In this document: in pieces, positions 26,611 to 34,560 of the stretch
How the letters are laid out: each line of letters begins with the position of its first letter
How positions within the stretch are numbered: position 1 is the first letter of the stretch
From: Candidatus Binataceae bacterium
Lineage (GTDB): Bacteria; Desulfobacterota; Binatia; Binatales; Binataceae
DNA length: 34,560 nucleotides
Reading direction: 5' to 3'
Assembly (NCBI GenBank): GCA_035500095.1
Contig: DATJXN010000022.1
Span: forward strand, 1-34,560
Position numbers and translations under genes: made by a program
Notes under the pieces: generated by a model
What the model was told of the DNA's origin: nothing
The model's database searches: none
The model's input: the letters and a program-made list of their open reading frames with translations, nothing else

Positions 26611-26894
26611 CCGACCCGGCTATCCTGCGAGTTCTGCTCTACGGCGTGCTCGGCGCTCTCGTGGGCATCGCCTTCTTTTCCGCGCTCGACTGGAACGTGC
26701 TGCTTTATGTCGCGGGGGGCGCCGACTGGAAGGCTCCGCTGGTCCATGTAACGCGCCTGCTCATGGCCGCCGCGATCTTCACGCTCGCTGCGCGCCAGGG
26801 CGCATTGCCTCTGCTCTCGACCTTGGCCGGCTTTCAGGTGATCCGCATCGTTGCGGTCAACAGACATCGAACCGCCATGGGAAAAAATCCATGA
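26607..26894 (+). CDS. atpR: N-ATPase AtpR membrane protein
   Basis: 95 residues from ATG 26607, inside the atpQ stop (ATGA). Three hydrophobic helices: LRVLLYGVLGALVGIAFFSAL, VTRLLMAAAIFTLAAR, and LPLLSTLAGFQVIRIVAV. The last two carry Arg residues within or at the edge of the membrane (TRLLM, VIRIV). AtpR occurs only in N-ATPase operons, and a role in c-ring assembly or ion access has been proposed. Its stop overlaps atpB (ATGA). Confidence 0.88.
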   Translation: MTDPAILRVLLYGVLGALVGIAFFSALDWNVLLYVAGGADWKAPLVHVTRLLMAAAIFTLAARQGALPLLSTLAGFQVIRIVAVNRHRTAMGKNP

Positions 26895-27559
26895 TCGAAT
26901 CCCCACTACGCACGGCCGTTCTCTTCCATCTCGGCTTCGTACCCATCAGCAGCACGGTTATAACGACCTGGGGATTGATGGCCGTGCTGACGGTTGGTTG
27001 CTGGATCGCGACCCGCGCGCTGCAGGTCGTGGCGAAGGGCCCGCAGGCTGTCATCGAAACCGCCGTTCTCGAAATTGAAGAGCAGATAGCGTCAACTCTC
27101 GATCGCGATGCGGGCCCCTTCCTGCCCTTGCTCGGGACCCTCTTCATCTTTCTCGTGGTCGCTAACCTGTGCGGCGTTTTGCCCGGCGTCAGACCGCCGA
27201 CGGCCTCGCTCGAGACTCCCGCGGCGCTCGCCACGATCGTCTTTCTGTCGGTGCATTTTTACGGGATTCGGTTTCAGGGTTTCGTACCCTATCTGAAGGG
27301 TTATCTGAGACCGAACCCGATTATGCTTCCGTTCAATATCCTGTCCGAAATTACGCGCTCATTCTCTTTGGCGATGCGCCTGTTCGGCAACCTGATGAGC
27401 GAGGAGCTGGTGGTCGCCATCATCCTGGCGCTGGCGGGTTTGCTGGTGCCGATTCCGTTCATGGCGTTCGGGATCCTGGTCGGGCTGGTGCAGGCATACA
27501 TCTTCACGGTCCTGGCCGCCGTGTATATCGGCGGCGGTATCGGCACTATTGCGAAGTGA
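26891..27559 (+). CDS. atpB: N-type F-ATPase subunit a
   Basis: 222 residues, all membrane. The essential channel arginine is R163 in [16 protein letters not shown]. Other subunit-a landmarks are the [11 protein letters not shown] helix, [13 protein letters not shown], and the last helix [16 protein letters not shown] with its conserved Gln. Subunit a forms the two half-channels through which ions reach and leave the c-ring. Its length is short for bacterial AtpB, as usual in N-ATPases. Confidence 0.94.
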   Translation: MIESPLRTAVLFHLGFVPISSTVITTWGLMAVLTVGCWIATRALQVVAKGPQAVIETAVLEIEEQIASTLDRDAGPFLPLLGTLFIFLVVANLCGVLPGVRPPTASLETPAALATIVFLSVHFYGIRFQGFVPYLKGYLRPNPIMLPFNILSEITRSFSLAMRLFGNLMSEELVVAIILALAGLLVPIPFMAFGILVGLVQAYIFTVLAAVYIGGGIGTIAK

Positions 27560-27572
27560 CGGAGGTCTCGGG

Positions 27573-27818
27573 ATGACGGTACAGATGCTGAGCATAATCG
27601 GAGCGGTGGTCGCAGTGGCGGTCGGTTCGATCAGTCCGGCGCTCGCCGAGGGACGCGCGATCGCGGCCGCTATGGAAGGGATCGCGCGCCAGCCCGAAGC
27701 CGCGGGCTCGCTCGCGCGCACATTGTTCGTCGGCCTCGCGATGATCGAGACGATGGCGATCTACTGCCTGGTAGTCGCCCTGCTGCTGCTGTTTGCCAAC
27801 CCGTTTGCCGCGCGATGA
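27573..27818 (+). CDS. atpE: N-type F-ATPase subunit c
   Basis: 81 residues from ATG 27573, with GGAGGT six bases upstream. Two helices are joined by the RQP loop (39-41). The ion-binding carboxylate is E59 in MIETMAIY. In helix 1 the residue equivalent to Gln32 of the Na+-binding Ilyobacter c subunit is E26 (P22, then E26), and position 60 is Thr rather than Ser. Tyr64 matches Tyr70. The site thus has two carboxylates, E26 and E59. The structurally studied Burkholderia pseudomallei N-ATPase was reported as a proton-specific c17 ring, so Na+ coupling cannot be assumed here. The atpF start overlaps its stop. Confidence 0.95.
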   Translation: MTVQMLSIIGAVVAVAVGSISPALAEGRAIAAAMEGIARQPEAAGSLARTLFVGLAMIETMAIYCLVVALLLLFANPFAAR

Positions 27819-28567
27819 ATTTCAGTTGGTGGACATTCACGCTGCAGGCGGCGAACTTCCTTGTCCTCGTGTGGCTGCTGCAGCACTTTCTGTTCAAGCC
27901 CATCAAGGCGATCGTCGCTCGGCGCAAGGAGGAAATCGCGCGCGCGCTGACCGATGCTGCGGCGCAAAAGCAGGATGCCGAACGGCTGAAGCAGGAACTC
28001 GAGGCCAAGCAGGCCCAGCTTGACGCCGAGCGTCAGAAAATCATCGAGGAGGAGCGCGCACAGGTCGCAGCCGAGCGCCAAAAGATAATCGAGCAGGCCC
28101 GCAAGGAGGCGGAGACAATCCGGGAGCAGACGCTCAAACGGCTTGACGAGGAACGTGTCGCAGCCGGCGACGAACTTTTCGAACGAACGGTCACGCTCGC
28201 AACCAACCTTGCCGAGCGTTTCTTGCGCGAACTGGCCATGCCCTCGATGGAACAGCCGTTTCTCGCGCGGGTGACCGACTATCTCGATAAGTTGCCCGGG
28301 CAAGAACGTGCGCGGCTCGTTCTGAATCCGGGCGCAGGCTCCCTCTCGGTAACCACGGCGCACGTGCTGGAGCCCCAGGAGCAGGCCCGATGGAGTGAGC
28401 AACTGGCCAAGCGGCTCGGCGGAAACTCTGACGTCACGTTCAGCGCCGACCCGGCGCTTATCGCCGGCGCCGTTATCACGCTCCCGCACGCGGTCCTGCG
28501 CTTCAACTGGCGCGATAGTCTGGCGGCGGCGCTGCACGAACTCCACGGCGATGAACATTCTCGCTGA
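27815..28567 (+). CDS. atpF: N-type F-ATPase subunit b with delta-like C-terminal domain
   Basis: 250 residues, much longer than a normal b (about 160). Residues 1-30 form the membrane anchor ([27 protein letters not shown]). Residues 31-150 are a long charged helix of the peripheral stalk. The C-terminal 100 residues ([39 protein letters not shown]) resemble the C-terminal part of delta, with its DPALIAG strand. This explains why the operon lacks a delta gene: one protein supplies the stalk and its attachment to the top of F1. ATGA overlap with atpE; 17-base overlap with atpA. Confidence 0.93.
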   Translation: MNFSWWTFTLQAANFLVLVWLLQHFLFKPIKAIVARRKEEIARALTDAAAQKQDAERLKQELEAKQAQLDAERQKIIEEERAQVAAERQKIIEQARKEAETIREQTLKRLDEERVAAGDELFERTVTLATNLAERFLRELAMPSMEQPFLARVTDYLDKLPGQERARLVLNPGAGSLSVTTAHVLEPQEQARWSEQLAKRLGGNSDVTFSADPALIAGAVITLPHAVLRFNWRDSLAAALHELHGDEHSR

Positions 28568-30077
28568 GTCAATCGGCGCCCGCCTGCAGAAGGCCGCCGA
28601 CGCGATAGGCGCGCTCAGGGTTGAGCCTCGGCTCGACCTGATTGGGCGGGTCGGGCGGATCGGCGACGACGTCGCGAGCGTTCGCGGCCTGCCCGACGCG
28701 CGGCTGGGTGAATTGCTGCTCTTCGAGCGCTCGGACGGAGGAGCGCCGGTTGCGGGCATCGTTCTCACCCTCGACCCGGAGCTGATTGGATGCGCGATGC
28801 TGGGCGCGGGCGGCGTGGAGGCCGGCAACCTCGTGCGCGGAACCGGCACGGTCGCAAGCGTGCCGATCGGCGAGAAGCTTCTTGGCCGCATCGTCAACGC
28901 GCTCGGCGCGCCGCTCGACGACGGCGCGGCGATCGAGGCGGCCTCGGTGCAGCCGGTTGAGCGGCCGGCTCCCGCGATCGTGGATCGCGACCTCGTCAAC
29001 AGCCCGCTCAACACCGGGCTCCTGGTGGTGGACGCGATGCTGCCGCTTGGCCGCGGACAGCGTGAGCTGATCATCGGCGATCGCGAAACGGGCAAGACCG
29101 CGGTGGCCATCGAAACGATGATCAACCAACGCGACAGTGAGGTCGTTTGCGTTTACTGCGCGGTCGGGCAGAAAACGTCGTCGGTCAACCAGGTAATCGA
29201 CGCGGTTCGGAGCTACGGCGCTCCCGAGCGTTGCATCTTCGTGTTCGCCGCCGCCGACGATCCGCCCGGCGTCCAGTGGCTCGCACCATACGCGGCCTGC
29301 ACGATGGCCGAGTATTTTTCCGAAAAAGGCGGCGATGCGCTGCTGATCATCGACGATCTCAGCAAGCACGCCGTGATCTATCGCCAGCTGTCGCTGCTGC
29401 TGCGCAATCCGCCCGCGCGCGAGGCCTATCCTGGGGACATCTTCTATATCCACTCCCGGCTGCTCGAGCGCGCGGCGAAATTGAGCCGCGCGCGGGGGGG
29501 AGGATCGCTCACCGCCCTGCCCATCGCGGAAACCCAGGAAGGCAATCTCTCCGCCTACATACCGACCAACCTGATCTCCATCAGCGACGGACAAATCGTT
29601 CTCGACGCGCGTTTGTTCCATGAGGGACAAAAGCCCGCGGTGAATGTCGGCCGAAGCGTCTCTCGCGTGGGCGGCAAGACACAGTCGGAAGCGATGCGCC
29701 AGCTCGCCGAGAAGCTCCGGCTCGAATACGCGCAATTCCTCGAACTCGAAATTTTCACCCGGTTCGGAGGCATGGTGGACGAACGCACGCGCAATATAGT
29801 CGAGCACGGCCGCAGGATTCGAACTATCCTGACCCAGCCACAATACGCTCCGCTCTCCCTCGCGCACCAGGTAGCCTTGCTACTGGCGATTGAAGAAAAG
29901 CTCATAGACCGGCTTCCCGCAGACCGGATGGCTGAACTGCGAACCAAGATCGGCGAATGGCTGGGGACGCAGGGACGCGAACTGGGCGGTCGAATAAACG
30001 CCACCGGCGACCTCGACAGCCGCGGACGCTCGGCGCTCGTGGCGGCCATCACGGAGCTGGTCGAACAAACCGCCTGA
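28551..30077 (+). CDS. atpA: N-type F-ATPase subunit alpha
   Basis: 508 residues from ATG 28551. The non-catalytic P-loop is GDRETGKTA (usually GDRQTGKT). Other landmarks are DVASVRGLPDARLGELL, the PPAREAYPGDIFYIHSRLLERAAKL segment, and VNVGRSVSRVGGKTQSEAMRQLA, whose arginine serves the catalytic site of beta. A longer frame upstream is only an out-of-frame run through atpF. Alpha and beta alternate in the F1 hexamer. Confidence 0.95.
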   Translation: MNILAESIGARLQKAADAIGALRVEPRLDLIGRVGRIGDDVASVRGLPDARLGELLLFERSDGGAPVAGIVLTLDPELIGCAMLGAGGVEAGNLVRGTGTVASVPIGEKLLGRIVNALGAPLDDGAAIEAASVQPVERPAPAIVDRDLVNSPLNTGLLVVDAMLPLGRGQRELIIGDRETGKTAVAIETMINQRDSEVVCVYCAVGQKTSSVNQVIDAVRSYGAPERCIFVFAAADDPPGVQWLAPYAACTMAEYFSEKGGDALLIIDDLSKHAVIYRQLSLLLRNPPAREAYPGDIFYIHSRLLERAAKLSRARGGGSLTALPIAETQEGNLSAYIPTNLISISDGQIVLDARLFHEGQKPAVNVGRSVSRVGGKTQSEAMRQLAEKLRLEYAQFLELEIFTRFGGMVDERTRNIVEHGRRIRTILTQPQYAPLSLAHQVALLLAIEEKLIDRLPADRMAELRTKIGEWLGTQGRELGGRINATGDLDSRGRSALVAAITELVEQTA

Positions 30078-30111
30078 CGCCGGGGCGGCTTTTGCCGGCG
30101 CTGACAAGACG

Positions 30112-30972
30112 ATGGCCCAGGAAAGGGAACTTGCGACGCGGATCGCGTCGCTGGACGAATTGCTCAACGTGGTCTCGGCGATCCGCGCGATCGCGGCCTC
30201 GCAGATGCAACAGGCGCTGCGCTCGCTCGAACCAATCCGCCATTATTCGGAAACGATCCGGGCGGCATTGTCGGATGCCGCAACGATGCTGCCCGCGGAC
30301 GGTACCGTTACGCCGGCGCCGGCGCCGGCCAAGTCGGGCTTGATCGTGTTTTGCGCCGAGCACGGTCTCTGCGGTGGCTTCAATGAACAACCCCTTAACG
30401 CCGCGGTCCGAACCCTGGCCGATCGGGCAGGCCGGATGGTGCTGATCGTGGTAGGATCGCGGGGGGCGCAGATAGGCCGCGAGCGCGGTTTGAACCCGGA
30501 TATAGTACTCCCGATGGCTACTCACTGCGCGGGAGTTACGGCGGCGGCCGGTCGGGTCGCGATAGAACTTTATCGCATGTTCAGCGACGGCCGGATCGCG
30601 GGAGTCGAGGTCATTTACGCGCGCTTTGCAGATAGTCAGCTATCGCGGCTCGAGCAGCATCGGCTTTTGCCGCTCGAAATGCCGGTTCTCGAAGAGCCCG
30701 CCCCGGCAACGCCGCCTCTGATCAATCTGCGCCCGCGCCGGCTCTTCGACGACATCGTGGGCGAATATTTCTTCGCGGCGCTGGAGAACGCGGCGATGCA
30801 ATCCTTCTTCAGCGAAAACTCGGCGCGCTTCCGGACCATGGAGGCCGCCCATCAGAACATCGGAAACAAGTCCAAGGAACTTACCAGCCTCGCGCGCCGC
30901 CTGCGGCAGGAAACTATAACGACGGAGATCCTGGATCTGATAAGCGGCGCCGAAGCCCTCTCCTCCGGATGA
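30112..30972 (+). CDS. atpG: N-type F-ATPase subunit gamma
   Basis: 286 residues, the central rotating shaft. The N-terminal helix (LATRIASLDELLNVVSAIRAIAASQMQQALRSL) and C-terminal helix (MEAAHQNIGNKSKELTSLARRLRQETITTEILDLISGAEAL) are the conserved coiled-coil. Between lies the Rossmann-like part with GLIVFCAEHGLCGGFN. The ribosome site is weak. It closes the N-ATPase operon; the next gene converges 40 bases downstream without a visible terminator. Confidence 0.94.
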   Translation: MAQERELATRIASLDELLNVVSAIRAIAASQMQQALRSLEPIRHYSETIRAALSDAATMLPADGTVTPAPAPAKSGLIVFCAEHGLCGGFNEQPLNAAVRTLADRAGRMVLIVVGSRGAQIGRERGLNPDIVLPMATHCAGVTAAAGRVAIELYRMFSDGRIAGVEVIYARFADSQLSRLEQHRLLPLEMPVLEEPAPATPPLINLRPRRLFDDIVGEYFFAALENAAMQSFFSENSARFRTMEAAHQNIGNKSKELTSLARRLRQETITTEILDLISGAEALSSG

Positions 30973-31012
30973 ATATCGCCGTTGCTTGAACTGCATGGCG
31001 TGATGCGGCGCT

Positions 31013-32293
31013 TCAGTGCACCGTGACGGTTACGCTCGAGCTGGTTCGCCCGTACTCGTTGGTCGAGCGCAGGATGAACGTCGTCGTCGCCCCCGGCGTG
31101 ACGCTGACGCTCGTGCCCCGCACCGGCCCGACCAGCGGCGAGATAATGTCGTAGCTCGCGCCGCTGACGCTCCAGTTAAGGTTTACCGACTGGCCGGCAG
31201 CGATCGAGCGGCGATTTGCCGTGAAGCTGCCGATCATCGGAGGCGGACCGCTGGGCACGTCAGAGCTGGTGTAAACCGGGTCCATCAGCACCACTTCAAA
31301 ATTCGACGCGGCGATCGTCTTAAGGTTGCCCAGGTCGTCGTTGTTCCATCGAGGGTCCGGCGCGCCGCTGATATAAATGGCGCTGCCGTTGTCGGCGAGG
31401 ATCATCCCGTATTTCTTGAGCGCCGTGAGGATCACCTGGTTGGCCGACGAAAATCCCGAGATATCGAAATCGGCCTTGAGCCGCAGCCGCATGCCCATCG
31501 GCGGCGCGTCGGAGTTCGTATTCGAGGAGGCCCAGTGCGAAGCGGGCGGCGTGAACGCCTGGCGCGTCACCGGCACGGTGAACCGCAGCGCATGATTGAT
31601 CGCGCCGGCGGCGACCTCGTCGTATCTTGCCAGACCCGGAAAGATCGGCAATCCCGCGGCGTCGGCCGAAGTCCAGGTATAGGGCCGCTGCTCGTCGGCG
31701 GCCATGTCCCAGACGGCGGCCGAGTCGGCGCTCCAGTCGGGCGCCGTCAGCCGATGGCTGTTATAGAGTTCGTATAGCCAGCATCCGTGCCGGTCGAGCA
31801 CCAGCACGTGACGATCGCCGCTGCCGGGCGCGGGAGAGCCTTCGATCAGTGCGTTGTACGGAATCGGCAACGGCTGGTGATCGCTTTCGCTGGCGTAGGC
31901 GCCCAGCCGTATCCCCACTTTCGGCTGCTTGCCGCCCACAACCTGGTACGGAATGCCGATCGATTGTCCACCGTAGAGACCGGAGCCGAAGTCCGGATGC
32001 AGCGTCACGCCAGCGCCGATGAAATTGATGATGTTGTCCGAGTTCGGGTCCAGCTTGGCGCTGGAAATATCCGTGTTCCACAAATTATCCGGCGGGAAAG
32101 GAACGAACCCGTTGAGGCTCGCAAGTTTCCCGAGACTCATCCCGCTGCAGGTGCCTTGCGCAAGCGCCGGCGCGTTCGATAGCGGCAGCAATACCATCGC
32201 TACGAAGAGAGCGAGCGTCACGGCGGAATTTTCAGCCGAAGCCCGGGTCCTCGTTGCCAAACCCGGGCCGGACGAAAAACGAAGCGTAATCAT
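31013..32293 (-). CDS. exported protein with C-terminal Ig-like domain, unknown function
   Basis: 426 residues from ATG 32293 (a G run lies five bases upstream). A long N-region and signal peptide end near PALAQG (about residue 46). The central 280 residues are unknown (FVPFPPDNLWNTDISSAKLD, DRHVLVLDRHGCWLYELY, HALRFTVPVTRQAFTPPASHW, MGMRLRLKADFDISGF). The last 75 residues are an Ig/PKD-like domain of the type PPMIGSFTANRRSIAAGQSV, then NLNWSVSGA and TTTFILRSTNEYG. Such architecture points to a cell-surface or secreted carbohydrate- or polymer-related protein, but no catalytic motif was found. It is divergent from the DUF1329 gene. Confidence 0.8.
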   Translation of the reverse strand: MITLRFSSGPGLATRTRASAENSAVTLALFVAMVLLPLSNAPALAQGTCSGMSLGKLASLNGFVPFPPDNLWNTDISSAKLDPNSDNIINFIGAGVTLHPDFGSGLYGGQSIGIPYQVVGGKQPKVGIRLGAYASESDHQPLPIPYNALIEGSPAPGSGDRHVLVLDRHGCWLYELYNSHRLTAPDWSADSAAVWDMAADEQRPYTWTSADAAGLPIFPGLARYDEVAAGAINHALRFTVPVTRQAFTPPASHWASSNTNSDAPPMGMRLRLKADFDISGFSSANQVILTALKKYGMILADNGSAIYISGAPDPRWNNDDLGNLKTIAASNFEVVLMDPVYTSSDVPSGPPPMIGSFTANRRSIAAGQSVNLNWSVSGASYDIISPLVGPVRGTSVSVTPGATTTFILRSTNEYGRTSSSVTVTVH

Positions 32294-32526
32294 GCGTCCC
32301 CCCCTTACAGTACAGGCTGTTTTGCGCCCGCCCGCAACGGGGCCGCCCGCCCGGCACGCCGCCGGCCGGCAGTCCGACGACATTGCGAGGGCGGCGCGCG
32401 TGGCCTGATCCGTTTGCGAACGGCCGCCGCTGTTTCCTATGCTCGATGGTGGCGCGGAGCCCAATGCCTGCAACATAGACAGAACAAACGGCCCAGCCGT
32501 CAGCTATCGAGTGCAAAAAAACGCGC

Positions 32527-32546
32527 GCCCGAGCGTCCGCTCGGGC
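32527..32546. repeat. strong GC hairpin upstream of the DUF1329 gene
   Basis: GCCCGAGC-GTCC-GCTCGGGC is a perfect 8-base stem with a 4-base loop. On the minus strand it is followed, after five bases, by seven T, so it could terminate minus-strand transcripts, for example antisense reads from the DUF1329 gene. On the plus strand it would sit in the DUF1329 leader, 40 bases before its start codon. Confidence 0.45.
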
Positions 32547-32586
32547 GTCCGGGCCTGCCTTGCACTCCGTGAGGGAGAGAGAATTC

Positions 32587-34053
32587 GTGAGCAGCGACTC
32601 TTCGAAGACCGTGATAGTTTCCAGCGCGCGTGCGCGACTGATACGCGTGGGCGGGATCGTGAGCCTTGCGCTGGCGCTGGTCGCCGGATGCGCGGCCTTC
32701 GCGCGTGCGGCGGATCCTCGCGACACCACCCGCGCGGACATCGACCAGTGGCTCGCGAAATATCGCGACGCCAAGCCCGATTTCAAACCCGGCGACGTCC
32801 TGACGGCCAAGGATCTCGATCGGATTCGCCCGTTCATGATGCCGGGTTATGTCGAGCAGTATAATTTTCCGGAAATGCGCATGGAGATCATCGCGACCCG
32901 CAATCACACGCCGCGCAGGGACTACATGGATTGCACCGAGAAGTACCAGGCGCAGGTCAAGATGAATGCCGACGGCTCGATCGACAACTATTTCTGCGGA
33001 CAACCCTTCGCCAACGCATCGCTTAGCGCCTCCGATCCGCTCTCGGGCTACAAGGCAGCGTGGAATTTCGAGGCTCGATGGTGGAACTACGGACCAATCA
33101 TCATCAGCGTGCTCTTTCTCTACGACCGCTTCGGCGGCAGCCATCAGGGCCAGGCGCCCAACGTGATCGAGACGCCGCCGGCGGGATGGATCAGCGGGGT
33201 TGACTACAAGAGCAAGCTGCCGAGCGAAGCGTCGAAGTTCTTCGGCGGCGGCGGCACGTTCGTCAAAACCGCGAACATCCTGTACGAGCGGGTTTACTTC
33301 AGCCATCTCGCGCCGCGCGCCGACGCCGGCGGGCTGCTGCCCCTGCCCGAAGCCAAGGACATCTATTACAAGGAGTTCTCCGGCTTCTTCTCGCCCTTCG
33401 ACCTGCGCGGCCAGGTTTTTATCACTTACCGCTATAACGATCCCCATCGCTCCGACGACGCCTGGGCCTACGATCCGCAGTCGCGGCGCGTGCGCCGCGT
33501 CTCGGTTGAGGTCAAGGAAGATTCGCTCGGCGGCAGCGATCAGACCAACGAGGATTTCTACACTTTCTCCGACCGCATCGCGCAGTGGAATTTCAAGTTC
33601 CTCGGATGGAAGGACATGCTGGTTGTGATGGACGGCAAGAACGACTACGGGCATTATTACGGCCCCAACGGCAATCTGCCCGACGACGTCTGGTCGATCC
33701 GCCGGATGGCGGTGGTCGAGCGCATCTCCAAAAAGCCCGACCATCCGTATAGCGGCGTGGTCATGTTCTGGGACGCCGAAAACTGGCATCCGTGGATGGC
33801 CGGAACGTTCAACCGTCAGCACAAGCTGTGGAAGACGATCGTCTATTCATCCCGGTGGACTGAAGATTACAAAGAATGGGCGGAGATCAATCACGGCGTG
33901 GATTCGACTCAGCTGGAAGGCATCACGGCGACCGACTACATCAATCAGCGCGCGACGATATTTGCCGATTTCGGAACCGGCTATCCGGCGGTCAATCTCG
34001 AGCAGGTGGGCAAAATCTTCGACATCAGCAAACTGGAGGAGTTCCATCGCTGA
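32587..34053 (+). CDS. DUF1329 family exported protein
   Basis: 488 residues from GTG 32587, preferred over TTG 32560 because GAGGGAGAGA lies at the right distance. A signal peptide follows a charged N-region (hydrophobic VGGIVSLALALVAGCAAFARA, cleavage after ARA). The mature protein shows the DUF1329 pattern: a KPGDVLTAKDLDRIRPFMMPGY start, a large beta-rich middle (NFEARWW, FSPFDLRGQVFITYRYNDPHRSDDAWAYDPQSRRVRRVS) and a C-terminal MFWDAENWHPWMAG region. DUF1329 resembles LolA/LolB-type lipid carriers and is often found with RND or hydrophobic-substrate transport genes, so a periplasmic lipid or steroid-like ligand is likely but unproven. Confidence 0.88.
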   Translation: MSSDSSKTVIVSSARARLIRVGGIVSLALALVAGCAAFARAADPRDTTRADIDQWLAKYRDAKPDFKPGDVLTAKDLDRIRPFMMPGYVEQYNFPEMRMEIIATRNHTPRRDYMDCTEKYQAQVKMNADGSIDNYFCGQPFANASLSASDPLSGYKAAWNFEARWWNYGPIIISVLFLYDRFGGSHQGQAPNVIETPPAGWISGVDYKSKLPSEASKFFGGGGTFVKTANILYERVYFSHLAPRADAGGLLPLPEAKDIYYKEFSGFFSPFDLRGQVFITYRYNDPHRSDDAWAYDPQSRRVRRVSVEVKEDSLGGSDQTNEDFYTFSDRIAQWNFKFLGWKDMLVVMDGKNDYGHYYGPNGNLPDDVWSIRRMAVVERISKKPDHPYSGVVMFWDAENWHPWMAGTFNRQHKLWKTIVYSSRWTEDYKEWAEINHGVDSTQLEGITATDYINQRATIFADFGTGYPAVNLEQVGKIFDISKLEEFHR

Positions 34054-34291
34054 AATTTCGACGGCGCACGGCGAATGAAACGATCCGCGGCGAACGATTT
34101 TCCACAGCTGGGTATTTTTGCGCGACGATAAATCACATCAGAATATGCCCTAGCTTAGGCTTTATTTTGCACGTTCTATTTTAACTGGTCAGACTGCTTC
34201 TGAAGTTAGGGGCCGCAAACACGTATCTTTTCTGGTCAACGCATGAAATTTTGCTTCCGTCGCCACGCGCAAGATTGATAAGCTGATTTTG
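34054..34291. other. lower-G+C intergenic stretch
   Basis: 238 bases of visibly lower G+C than the rest of the window, with stops in all frames. Apart from the weak terminator at 34147-34168 I see no gene, tRNA or repeat. The change in composition may mark a boundary between differently acquired segments. Confidence 0.5.
34147..34168 (+). terminator. possible weak terminator after the DUF1329 gene
   Basis: GCCCTA-GCT-TAGGC forms a five-base stem with one bulged C, followed directly by TTTATTTT. It lies 94 bases after the DUF1329 stop. The stem is short, so confidence is low. Confidence 0.35.
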
Positions 34292-34560
34292 GTGAACGCG
34301 AAACTCAGGCGTCCGCAACAATCGGTTGTCGTGACTTTGAACAAGAAGAAGTCTACAAAAACTGTCAGCCTCATCCGGCCGGGTCAATTTTCGACTCTTT
34401 CGTGGCTGTCGAATTTACGCACAGCTAAAGAGGCTGTGCGAACCGCGGGCACTCTCTTTTCGGTCAAAGCCGCAACGCCAGTAGGAATGCTGCCGGAAGA
34501 GCCGCTGGCGTCAGAGGTGCAGGGATTGCTCAATAGCGTCACGAATGTGATCGAATGCGC
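34292..34560 (+). CDS. start of an unknown protein, cut by the window end
   Basis: A frame open from 34247 to the window edge, with GTG 34292 (TTG 34289) as possible start, gives at least 89 residues: LRRPQQSVVVTLNKKKSTKT, VSLIRPGQFSTLSWLSNLRT, AKEAVRTAGTLFSVKAATPV, and so on. The composition is plausible (many Thr, Val, Ser, Lys, no rare runs) but matches no family I know, and no good ribosome site is visible. Base composition is lower in G+C than its neighbours. A 68-codon frame on the other strand (34181-34387) competes for the same region. Confidence 0.35.
   Translation, partial: MNAKLRRPQQSVVVTLNKKKSTKTVSLIRPGQFSTLSWLSNLRTAKEAVRTAGTLFSVKAATPVGMLPEEPLASEVQGLLNSVTNVIEC

Noticed and set aside
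27761..29867. Two open frames of 454 and 432 codons antisense to atpF/atpA
   Set aside because: Low-complexity Ser/Arg- or His/Arg-rich translations opposite highly conserved ATPase genes.
32500..33822. 440-codon open frame antisense to the DUF1329 gene
   Set aside because: The sense frame has a signal peptide and DUF1329 pattern; the antisense frame shows no family features.

Overview
The window is a G+C-rich bacterial chromosome segment of Gram-negative type: it encodes a periplasmic HlyD adaptor, a DUF1329 exported protein, lipobox and signal-peptide proteins, and sigma-54 (RpoN) machinery. Family content (DUF1329, N-type ATPase, BCAM0308 family, DUF2267) suggests an environmental Binatota-, deltaproteobacterium- or Rokubacteria-like lineage. 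That placement is inference and cannot be settled from the sequence alone. I see no rRNA, tRNA, CRISPR array, insertion sequence or phage gene.

Layout. 1-2865: the tail of an unknown gene, two poorly recognisable exported proteins (one with a one-base frameshift) and a small exported protein. 2980-6112: signalling genes, namely a sigma-54 activator without receiver domain, a divergent membrane PAS histidine kinase, and a stand-alone receiver. 6298-11547: a five-gene YbhGFSR-type ABC efflux operon whose two ATPase halves are separate genes. It meets, stop codon on stop codon, an NtrC-type response regulator (11544-12926, minus). 13080-14915: UspA, Hsp20 and a BCAM0308-family zinc protein. 22347-14930 (minus): a probable eight-gene operon with a hemerythrin-like protein, acetyl-CoA synthetase, 2-oxoacid dehydrogenase E1alpha, E1beta and E2, an acyl carrier protein, an unrecognised 54-residue protein, and an MgtC/DUF4010 membrane protein. 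22629-24148: a coiled-coil protein, OsmC and DUF2267. 24399-30972: a complete N-type F-ATPase operon, atpDCQRBEFAG. 31013-34053: two exported proteins, then a lower-G+C end with a truncated reading frame.

Main observation. Six sequences fit the sigma-54 -24/-12 promoter (TGGCA-N7-TGCW, GG and GC exactly 10 bases apart), and each points at the start of a gene: the activator without receiver, the stand-alone receiver, the efflux operon, hsp20, the hemerythrin/acetyl-CoA/dehydrogenase operon and the coiled-coil gene. A weaker seventh precedes DUF2267. Two sigma-54 activators and a kinase lie in the same segment. I infer a self-contained sigma-54 stress/low-oxygen regulon that couples a two-component circuit to export, protein protection and acetyl-CoA metabolism. 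The gene types recall the low-oxygen-activated (lxa) locus of Burkholderia cenocepacia. The N-ATPase operon next to it has no convincing sigma-54 site, so whether it belongs to the regulon is open.
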